Made by a program: the position numbers and the translations under genes. A stretch of DNA of 6,745 nucleotides from an uncultured beta proteobacterium (GTDB lineage: Bacteria > Pseudomonadota > Gammaproteobacteria > Burkholderiales > SG8-39): NCBI GenBank assembly GCA_903868285.1, contig CAIPUP010000056.1:1-6745 (forward strand), given 5' to 3'. Shown here piece after piece: positions 1 to 5,332 of this stretch. The notes under the pieces were generated by a model, which saw nothing but the letters and a program-made list of their open reading frames with translations, had not been told where the DNA came from and searched no databases. Each line of letters opens with the position of its first letter. The stretch's first letter is position 1.

Positions 1-32
1 CCAAGCGTGCGGTGACATAGTCTTGGTGATGA

Positions 33-323
33 TTACTTGGCGATGACGCCCATCACGTCTTCCTCGCGCATGACGAGGAACTCATCGCCTTCGATCTTGA
101 CTGCGGTGCCGGAATACTTACCGAACAGCACGCGATCGCCAACCTTGACGTCCAGCGGACGGACTTTGCCGTCTTCGAGAATCTTGCCGTTGCCGACAGC
201 GATGACTTCGCCCTGATCGGGCTTTTCGGCTGCGTTATCGGGAATGACAATGCCGCCAGCGGACTTGCGCTCTTCTTCCAAGCGCCGGACCACGATACGA
301 TCATGCAAGGGACGGATTTTCAT
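33..323 (-). CDS. groES: Co-chaperonin GroES (Cpn10, Hsp10)
   Basis: GroES is the heptameric cytosolic lid that caps GroEL and, with ATP, closes the folding chamber. The 96-residue product is the usual family length. It opens with MKIRPLHDR, followed by the mobile-loop region at about residues 17-34, where the hydrophobic tripeptide I25-V26-I27 that contacts GroEL is present. The later family segments PDQGEVIAVG, KVGDRVLFGKY and LVMREEDVMGVI are all intact. I chose the ATG at 321-323 because almost all GroES proteins begin with this MKIRPL-like sequence and because a GGAGG ribosome binding site lies 10 bases upstream (complement of 334-338). The frame stays open upstream to a TTG at 401, discussed separately. 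The leader of about 170 bases starts at a CIRCE-controlled promoter, so HrcA heat-shock regulation is likely. groEL is expected downstream, past the left edge; only 32 bases after the stop are visible. The family assignment is secure. Confidence 0.98.
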   Translation of the reverse strand: MKIRPLHDRIVVRRLEEERKSAGGIVIPDNAAEKPDQGEVIAVGNGKILEDGKVRPLDVKVGDRVLFGKYSGTAVKIEGDEFLVMREEDVMGVIAK

Positions 324-333
324 GGGGTGTTTG

Positions 334-338
334 CCTCC
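334..338 (-). promoter_or_regulatory. groES ribosome binding site
   Basis: The minus strand reads GGAGG here, 10 bases upstream of the ATG at 321-323. It is a strong Shine-Dalgarno match and supports the conventional 96-residue GroES over the longer in-frame version. Confidence 0.85.
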
Positions 339-392
339 ATTGATGGTTACTGGGATTTTGCCGGTAGTTAGCGACCACTCACAAGGGCTGGG

Positions 393-407
393 GGCTTTCA
401 AAAAGCC
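393..407 (-). other. Short perfect hairpin in the groES leader
   Basis: On the minus strand the sequence is GGCTTT-TTG-AAAGCC, a perfect 6-bp stem with a 3-base loop, inside the untranslated leader between the CIRCE promoter and groES. The loop TTG is in frame with groES and is preceded by AGGAAGG with a 4-base gap. It is not followed by a U-run, so it is not an intrinsic terminator. It may be a chance structure or may influence leader folding; no function is established. Confidence 0.4.
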
Positions 408-469
408 TTCCTAGAACCCGCCGGACTGGCCTGCCACGTCTGGGCGCTGCGCGGCGCTGAACACTACGG

Positions 470-502
470 TTATTAGCACTCACGCGTTGCGAGTGCTAAT
501 AA
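470..502 (-). promoter_or_regulatory. CIRCE operator (HrcA binding site)
   Basis: The core is TTAGCACTC-N9-GAGTGCTAA at 473-499, matching the CIRCE consensus in both arms with exactly nine spacer bases. The palindrome continues outward without mismatch to 12-base arms at 470-481 and 491-502. CIRCE is the operator for the heat-shock repressor HrcA, whose activity depends on GroEL. The element covers the -10 box and probable start of groES transcription, as expected for repression by blocking polymerase. hrcA itself is not in the window. Confidence 0.97.
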
Positions 503-527
503 TAAGGCACAAGGGTCGGTTTTTCAA
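499..527 (-). promoter_or_regulatory. Sigma-70-type promoter of groES
   Basis: On the minus strand TTGAAA (complement of 522-527) is separated by 17 bases from TATTAT (complement of 499-504), both close to the housekeeping -35 and -10 consensus. Transcription should start near 492, inside the CIRCE palindrome. I see no good sigma-32 -10 box (CCCCAT type) at the right spacing after CTTGAAA. Heat induction is therefore more likely through HrcA derepression than through sigma-32. Confidence 0.85.
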
Positions 528-702
528 GTCCTGTGTGTGACGGCCTGCGGTTTGGTCCGGAAACCGGTCGGCCAGCCAGCGCTCATGAAGCTGCCACGAT
601 TTACAAATTAACAAGCCCTTACAACTTCGGCCCAACCTTAGCCCGGCACGGCACTCCAACATGCGTAAACCAGCCACAACAACCCCACCCTACGAGGCGA
701 AA
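503..702. other. Divergent intergenic region between groES and the His-rich gene
   Basis: About 200 bases separate the CIRCE palindrome from the plus-strand start at 703. The left edge holds the rest of the groES promoter. The section at about 598-625 is AT-rich and is the likeliest place for a plus-strand promoter, but no pair of boxes matches consensus well enough to call. No RNA gene or terminator is recognisable. Confidence 0.4.
694..697 (+). promoter_or_regulatory. Ribosome binding site that decides the His-rich protein start
   Basis: GAGG five bases before the ATG at 703 favours this start over the ATG at 661, which adds 14 residues and has no purine-rich sequence in front of it. Confidence 0.6.
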
Positions 703-1170
703 ATGAAAAATATCTTTAAAAAACAAGGGGTTACTATTATTTCGCAAGCTTCCAGCCAGTCCCGACCGACATCCAGCCGGGCGGCCCTGCTGTGCCGCCT
801 GGCCGGTGGCAGCCTGATGCTGGCGTCAGCCCAGTTCGCGCTGTCGCAGCCGTCAGTGACACCCGCGCCCGACAGCCCGACAACTCAGGAACACCGCCAT
901 CATCACCATCGTCTCCATCACGGGCACACCGATGGCCGGAACAGCGCGCATACCGGCATGCACGGCCGGGACCACGCCGCCCTGTTAAGTCAGGATGAAC
1001 GCCAGCAGTTTCATTCCCGCATGCACGAGGCCAAGACGCCCGAGGAACGCCGGGCAGTCCGAGATGCGATGCATCAGCTGTATCGGCAACGCGCAGCGGC
1101 CAGCCCTGCCCTGACGCCGCCAGCAAACCCGGCGGCAAGTCCGAGCGTTCCCGCGATCCCGGGCGGCTAA
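703..1170 (+). CDS. Histidine-rich exported protein of unknown function
   Basis: I do not recognise a named family. The predicted protein has 155 residues. The start at 703 is preferred because GAGG lies five bases upstream; an in-frame ATG at 661 has no ribosome binding site. Residues 1-26 form a long polar, basic N-region. A hydrophobic stretch (about 27-47, interrupted by Arg32) ends in ALS-Q, consistent with a signal peptide and export to the periplasm. Residues 64-91 contain 11 histidines in 28 positions, including HHHH at 66-69, with more at 104, 108 and 124. Residues 97-131 look helical and charged, around the phrase KTPEERRAVRDAMHQLY. The tail from 132 is Pro/Ala-rich and probably disordered. 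The histidine cluster suggests binding of nickel, zinc or copper, which is inference only. dacB follows after 43 bases with no visible terminator, so co-transcription is plausible. Confidence 0.75.
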   Translation: MKNIFKKQGVTIISQASSQSRPTSSRAALLCRLAGGSLMLASAQFALSQPSVTPAPDSPTTQEHRHHHHRLHHGHTDGRNSAHTGMHGRDHAALLSQDERQQFHSRMHEAKTPEERRAVRDAMHQLYRQRAAASPALTPPANPAASPSVPAIPGG

Positions 1171-1213
1171 GGCAGCAGCGCGACGACGACTGAAGGGCTG
1201 GCATACTGAGGCA

Positions 1214-2842
1214 ATGGCTTACAGAGACACTAAACGCTCTTTTTTTCCCTGCTCTTCGGTCGCCTTTTTTTTGCTTGGTATCGTTTCCGGCGTCGCCTTA
1301 GCCCAAAGTCAGCCCTCAAACAGCCTGCCAGCCACCGTTTCCGAAGCGCTGCGTCGCGCTGCCATTCCAAGCTCGGCAGTGGCGGTGTGGGTGCAGCCCC
1401 TGGGCATCGGCGCCTCGGCGCAAGCGCCACGACTGGCCGTGAACGCCACCCAGGCCATGAACCCGGCCTCGACCATGAAGCTGCTGACCAGCTTTGCCGC
1501 GCTGGAATTGCTGGGTCCGACCTACAACTGGAAAACCCAGGTCTATGCCGAAGGCACGCTGCAAGGCGATGTGCTGCAAGGCAATCTGGTCATCAAGGGC
1601 GGCGGCGATCCCAAGCTCAACATGGAGCAGCTGTGGCTGATGCTGCGTGCAGTACGGGCGCGTGGCGTGCGCGAGATCCGTGGTGATCTGCTGCTCGATC
1701 GCAGCTGGCTGGCACGCAGTGAAAGCGCGCAACACGATCCAGCCGGCTTCGATGGTGACGCCATGAAGCCCTATAACGTCGGGCCGGATGCCTTGCTGCT
1801 GAACTTCAAGACGGTGCGCTTCACCTTTGTGCCCGAGGCCGATGGCCGCAGCGTGCGGGTGATCAGCGAACCGCCGCTGTCACAGCTGGAGCTGCGCAGC
1901 ACGGTGCGCGGCGTTGACGGCGCTTGCGGCGACTGGCTCGCACGCTTACGCAGCGATTTTCAGACGCCATCCGAGGATGTGCTGCGCACGAGCTTCAGCG
2001 GCAGCTATCCATTGCGCTGTGGCGAGCGCACCTGGAACGTGGCGCTGTTGTCACATCCGGCCTTTGTGCTGGGGACCTTCCGTGCCTTGTGGAAAGAACT
2101 GGGCGGCAGTTTTTCCGGACGGCTGCGCGAGGGTAATGTGCCTGGCGATGCGCGCTTGCTGTGGACGCAGGAATCCCCACCGCTGGCGGAAGTGGTGCGC
2201 GACATCAACAAATTTTCCAATAACGTCATGGCACGGCAGCTCTATCTCACGCTGGGCAGCCTGCCGGATGCAACGACGCCGGGCAACGCCGAAGACAACC
2301 TCGCCGCACGCAGCGACCGTGCAACCGCGGTGATCCGCAACTGGTTGGCGCAACGCCGGCTGAATATTCCGGAGCTGGTGATGGAGAACGGCTCGGGCTT
2401 GTCGCGCATCGAACGCATCAGTGCCGCCAAGCTGGGAGAGGTGCTCAATGCCGCCTTTGCCAGCAGCGTGATGCCAGAATTCATGTCCTCGCTGCCGGTG
2501 GCGGCACTGGATGGCACCATGCGCCGGCGTCTGCGCAGCGATGCCCTGGCCGGGCAGGCACATATCAAGACTGGCTCGCTCAACGACGTGCGCAGCATCG
2601 CCGGCTATGTGCTGTCGGCCTCGGGCCAACGCCATGCGGTGGTGTGCTTCATCCAGCATGCCAATGCCCAGGCCGGACAGGCGGCGCAGGATGCGCTGCT
2701 GCGCTGGGTGTATGAGCTGCCAAGCGAGCCCGGTGCCAACCCGGCAGCAGCGACGCCGCCCGCGACGACGACGACGCCGGCTAGAACCCCAGCCCGGCGC
2801 ACAGAGCGTCCACACGCTGCGCCAGCGCCGCATCGCGGCTGA
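1214..2842 (+). CDS. dacB: D-alanyl-D-alanine carboxypeptidase/endopeptidase (PBP4 type, peptidase S13)
   Basis: This periplasmic penicillin-binding protein removes the terminal D-Ala from peptidoglycan stem peptides and cuts peptide cross-links. The three active-site motifs are present in order: S86-T-M-K89 (nucleophile and general base), S335-N-N337, and K452-T-G454. The family phrase ENGSGLSR is at 391-398. Residues 1-30 form a signal peptide with a cleavage-like ALA-Q at 28-31. Cys238 and Cys269 could form a disulfide in the inserted domain between the first two motifs. At 542 residues it is longer than the roughly 480 of E. coli DacB. The excess includes a Pro/Ala/Thr/Arg-rich tail after RWVYELP (about 504-542), and the last 20 or so codons overlap ubiD on the other strand. 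GAGG lies only two bases before the start ATG, but no other in-frame start leaves a complete signal peptide. T7 (1240-1246) and T8 (1265-1272) runs lie in the signal-peptide codons. Confidence 0.94.
   Translation: MAYRDTKRSFFPCSSVAFFLLGIVSGVALAQSQPSNSLPATVSEALRRAAIPSSAVAVWVQPLGIGASAQAPRLAVNATQAMNPASTMKLLTSFAALELLGPTYNWKTQVYAEGTLQGDVLQGNLVIKGGGDPKLNMEQLWLMLRAVRARGVREIRGDLLLDRSWLARSESAQHDPAGFDGDAMKPYNVGPDALLLNFKTVRFTFVPEADGRSVRVISEPPLSQLELRSTVRGVDGACGDWLARLRSDFQTPSEDVLRTSFSGSYPLRCGERTWNVALLSHPAFVLGTFRALWKELGGSFSGRLREGNVPGDARLLWTQESPPLAEVVRDINKFSNNVMARQLYLTLGSLPDATTPGNAEDNLAARSDRATAVIRNWLAQRRLNIPELVMENGSGLSRIERISAAKLGEVLNAAFASSVMPEFMSSLPVAALDGTMRRRLRSDALAGQAHIKTGSLNDVRSIAGYVLSASGQRHAVVCFIQHANAQAGQAAQDALLRWVYELPSEPGANPAAATPPATTTTPARTPARRTERPHAAPAPHRG
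2781..2842. other. Convergent 62-bp overlap of dacB and ubiD 3' ends
   Basis: The last 20 or so dacB codons are read on the plus strand from the same bases that encode the UbiD C-terminus on the minus strand. The ubiD stop is the minus-strand TAG within CTAG at 2781-2784. The same palindrome gives a plus-strand TAG at 2782-2784, but in a different frame from dacB, so dacB reads through to 2842. I see no strong bidirectional terminator between the genes, so both transcripts probably run into each other. Confidence 0.85.
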
Positions 2843-4349
2843 TCACGCGACCCCAGGCGCGACTGGTCTCGGCCGGCCATTTGTTGGTGGCATCCAGTCC
2901 CATCTTCGAACCCAGGCCCGCCACCGGCGAGGCGAAATCCAGTTCATCGATCGGCGTGTTCTCGGCGATCACCGTATCGCGTGCGGCATCAAAGCGGGTG
3001 CTGAGCGCCCACATCACTTCCTTCCAGTCGCGAACATCGATGTCATCGTCCACCACGATGATGGTCTTGGTGTACATGAACTGCCGCAAAAAACTCCAGA
3101 TGCCGAACATCACCCGTCGCGCATGGCCAGGGAACTCCTTGCGCAAGCTCACTACCGCGATGCGATAGGAGCAGCCCTCAGCCGGCAGATGAAAATCGAC
3201 GATCTCTGGAAACTGCTTTTGCAGGATGGGCACGAATACTTCATTCAGTGCCTCACCCAGGATCGAGGGCTCATCCGGCGGCTTGCCGGTATAGGTGGAG
3301 TGATAGATCGGATCGGGACGCATGCTGATGCGATCGATGGTCATCACCAGATGCCGCTCGACCTCGTTGTAATAGCCGGTGTGATCACCGAACGGGCCTT
3401 CCGGCGCCATCTCCCAGCCCGAGGGATCGTCGGCCGAGGGCAGGATGGCGCCCTCGAGCACGATCTCGGCCGAGGCCGGCACTTGCAGATCGTTGCCGAG
3501 GCAGCGCACCAGTTCGGTCCGCGCGCCACGCAACAGGCCGGCGAACTGGTACTCCGACAGGCTGTCGGGAATTGGCGTCACGGCGGCCAGCAACATGGCC
3601 GGATCGGCACCCAGCGCCACTGACACCGGGAACGGAACGCCAGGATGGGCCAGTGCATGGTCGCGAAAATCCTGTGCGCCTCCACGATGCGCAAACCAGC
3701 GCAGGATGAGCTTGTTGGGTGCGATCACCTGCTGCCGGTAGATGCCCAGATTCTGTCGCGGCTTGTGCGGCCCGCGTGTCACCGTCAGGCCCCAGGTGAT
3801 GAGCGGTCCGGCGTCACCCGGCCAGCAGGTCTGCACCGGCAGCCGACCGAGATCGACCTCGCTGCCCTGCCACACGATTTCCTGACAGGGGGCGCTGCCC
3901 AGCTCGCGCGGCGCCGATTGCAGGCCACTCTTGAGCAGATTCACGCCGAAGGAAAGCATGTTGAGCAGCCCCTTGGGCGGTTGCGGCTCCTTGAGCTGGG
4001 CCAGCAACTGCCCGAGCTTGCGCAAGCCCTCGCGCGGATGGGCGGGATCACCACCGGCAGCCTGCAAGGCCGAGCCCATGGCCAGCGCCACACGCCGCGG
4101 CGTGCCAAACAGGTTGCCCAGTACCGGCATGGCTGGCATGCGCGGCTGCGCGATCCCGACGGCACTACTGCGGATGTCACCAACAGCGCTGCCCGGATTG
4201 GTAAACAACAGCGCCGGACCGCCGGCACGCAGCGCACGATCACACACCGCGGTCATTTCCAGCATCGGCGAAACCGGCTGCGAAACCCGGCGCAACTCGC
4301 CCAGGGTTTCCAGCTGCGTGATGAATTCGCGCAGATCGCGATAAGCCAT
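2781..4349 (-). CDS. ubiD: 3-octaprenyl-4-hydroxybenzoate carboxy-lyase UbiD
   Basis: UbiD removes the carboxylate from 3-polyprenyl-4-hydroxybenzoate to give 2-polyprenylphenol in ubiquinone synthesis. It uses prenylated FMN, made by UbiX (not in this window), plus Mn2+. The family core WGLTVTRGPHK is at 186-196. By comparison with E. coli UbiD recalled from memory, N200 and E266 match the metal ligands, I203-Y204-R205, R217-W218 and R222-G223 match the cofactor contacts, and D322 in GPFGDHTGYYN matches the proposed proton donor. The C-terminal phrases NTPIDELDFASP and GSKMGLDATNKWP are intact. The protein has 522 residues against about 497 in E. coli. The extra length is concentrated at about residues 53-72, 95-105 and 304-312. 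The ribosome binding site is weak (GAAAG-like, about seven bases before the ATG). The gene follows ubiA by 40 bases and probably shares its transcript; its 3' end overlaps dacB. Confidence 0.97.
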   Translation of the reverse strand: MAYRDLREFITQLETLGELRRVSQPVSPMLEMTAVCDRALRAGGPALLFTNPGSAVGDIRSSAVGIAQPRMPAMPVLGNLFGTPRRVALAMGSALQAAGGDPAHPREGLRKLGQLLAQLKEPQPPKGLLNMLSFGVNLLKSGLQSAPRELGSAPCQEIVWQGSEVDLGRLPVQTCWPGDAGPLITWGLTVTRGPHKPRQNLGIYRQQVIAPNKLILRWFAHRGGAQDFRDHALAHPGVPFPVSVALGADPAMLLAAVTPIPDSLSEYQFAGLLRGARTELVRCLGNDLQVPASAEIVLEGAILPSADDPSGWEMAPEGPFGDHTGYYNEVERHLVMTIDRISMRPDPIYHSTYTGKPPDEPSILGEALNEVFVPILQKQFPEIVDFHLPAEGCSYRIAVVSLRKEFPGHARRVMFGIWSFLRQFMYTKTIIVVDDDIDVRDWKEVMWALSTRFDAARDTVIAENTPIDELDFASPVAGLGSKMGLDATNKWPAETSRAWGRVISRDAALAQRVDALCAGLGF

Positions 4350-4389
4350 GTCAGTCTTTCAAAGAGAAACAGCAAAAACAGCGGCGATT
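4350..4389 (-). other. ubiA-ubiD spacer
   Basis: This 40-base gap on the minus strand has no hairpin followed by a U-run and no convincing promoter. This supports a ubiA-ubiD operon. Confidence 0.5.
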
Positions 4390-5274
4390 CTAAAGGCTGC
4401 CAAGTAAGCGCCAGTACTCACCGGCAATACCGGCGAACACCGCTGCGCCGAGCCAGTTGTTGTGATTGAAGGCGCGAAAGCAGCCTTCGCGGGTACGTGT
4501 CCGGATCAGCGTGTAGTGATAACCGGCGATGGCAAGCGCCAGCAACAGGCCGGCGTAATACGGCCAGCCCATACCGAGCTGATAGCCAACATACCCCAGC
4601 ACCAGCAGCATCGCGGCATAGCTCAGCATCACCATCAACACATCGTAGCGACCGAAGGTGATGGCCGAGGTACGAATGCCGATGCGGATATCGTCATCAC
4701 GATCGACCATGGCGTATTCGGTGTCGTAGGCGATGGCCCAGAAAATATTCGCCAGCAGCAACCACCAGGCCAGCGCCGGCAGTTCATTCTGGCAACTGGC
4801 GAAGGCCATCGGAATGCCAAAGCCGAACGCCACCCCCAGGTAAGCCTGCGGTATGGCAAAGAAACGTTTGAACAGCGGATAACTGGCGGCGATCAGCACT
4901 GCCGGCAGTGACATCCACAGCGTCAGCGTATTGAGCGGCAGGATGAGACAAAGCGCTGCCAGCAACAGCAGTACGGTCAGCCACACCGCCTCGCGCACAC
5001 TGACCTCGCCAGTGACCAGCGGACGCCGGGCGGTGCGCTTGACATGACCATCGAACTTGCGATCGGCCAGATCATTCATGATGCAGCCGGCCGAGCGCAT
5101 CAGCAGCGTACCGAGGCAATAGATCCACACCACCACCGGCTCGGGCGTGCCGCGCGAGGCGATCCACACTGCCCACAGCGTCGGCCACAGCAAAAGCAAG
5201 GTACCGATGGGCTTGTCGAGCCGGGTCAGCCGCTCCCACGCATCGAGTCGCTCACGAATGTTCTGTAAGTTCAT
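4390..5274 (-). CDS. ubiA: 4-hydroxybenzoate polyprenyltransferase UbiA
   Basis: UbiA is an inner-membrane enzyme that transfers a polyprenyl chain (octaprenyl in E. coli) from its diphosphate to C3 of 4-hydroxybenzoate, the first membrane-bound step of ubiquinone synthesis. The first Asp-rich motif is N67-D68-L-A-D71-R-K-F-D75. The second is Y183-D184 through D191 and D195 (YDTEYAMVDRDDD). Both bind the diphosphate through Mg2+. The opening RLDKPIGTLLLLWPTLWA (18-35) is typical of the family. Hydrophobic segments at about 24-40, 46-62, 97-113, 117-133, 143-160, 168-183, 212-231 and 238-254, plus a C-terminal one, fit the eight-to-nine-helix fold. At 294 residues it is normal length. The ATG at 5272-5274 has no clear Shine-Dalgarno sequence, and the bases just upstream are AT-rich. 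The next gene is ubiD, which acts on the UbiA product; recG precedes it by 58 bases. Confidence 0.97.
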   Translation of the reverse strand: MNLQNIRERLDAWERLTRLDKPIGTLLLLWPTLWAVWIASRGTPEPVVVWIYCLGTLLMRSAGCIMNDLADRKFDGHVKRTARRPLVTGEVSVREAVWLTVLLLLAALCLILPLNTLTLWMSLPAVLIAASYPLFKRFFAIPQAYLGVAFGFGIPMAFASCQNELPALAWWLLLANIFWAIAYDTEYAMVDRDDDIRIGIRTSAITFGRYDVLMVMLSYAAMLLVLGYVGYQLGMGWPYYAGLLLALAIAGYHYTLIRTRTREGCFRAFNHNNWLGAAVFAGIAGEYWRLLGSL

Positions 5275-5332
5275 GATTTTATTGATATTTTTCTATCGTC
5301 ACGGATTCACAAGCAGGACCAGCTGAGACCGA
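5275..5332 (-). other. recG-ubiA spacer
   Basis: The 58-base gap is AT-rich next to ubiA (about 5276-5300). On the minus strand TTGTGA, 17 bases and AATATC form at best a weak promoter, and a start there would give ubiA a near-leaderless message. No terminator follows recG, so readthrough from recG is equally possible. Confidence 0.35.

Noticed and set aside
393..407. Leader hairpin as a transcription terminator or attenuator
   Set aside because: The 6-bp stem is not followed by a U-run in either direction, so it does not meet the form of an intrinsic terminator.
480..677. Minus-strand frame of 65 codons upstream of groES
   Set aside because: It ends inside the CIRCE element and spans the groES promoter, has no ribosome binding site that I can see, and resembles no known protein.
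737..1204. Minus-strand frame of 155 codons antisense to the His-rich gene
   Set aside because: It competes with the plus-strand frame, which has a ribosome binding site, a signal peptide-like N-terminus and an ordered domain layout. The minus frame lacks these, although the choice is less certain than elsewhere because the plus-strand gene is not a recognised family.
1214..1228. Shared N-terminal MAYRD in DacB and UbiD as a sign of duplication
   Set aside because: The match is five residues with different codons, and the proteins diverge at once. In DacB it is part of a signal peptide and in UbiD part of the catalytic protein, so chance is the best explanation.
2777..2799. GCCGG...CCGGC inverted repeat at the dacB-ubiD junction as a bidirectional terminator
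   Set aside because: The stem is only five base pairs around a loop of about 13 bases, with no T-run on either side and with coding sequence on both strands.
2051..2833. Minus-strand open frame of 260 codons antisense to dacB
   Set aside because: The plus strand encodes DacB with all three active-site motifs across this region. The antisense product is Arg/His/Gln-rich without motifs.
2511..3623. Long plus-strand open frame of 370 codons running from within dacB into the ubiD region
   Set aside because: It overlaps dacB in another frame and then lies antisense to ubiD, both well-supported genes. Its Arg/Met/Ala/His-rich composition is typical of a GC-rich shadow frame.
3645..4469. Plus-strand open frame of 274 codons antisense to ubiD and the end of ubiA
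   Set aside because: It has no recognisable domain, and the opposite strand encodes clear UbiD and UbiA. It is a shadow of GC-rich codon use.
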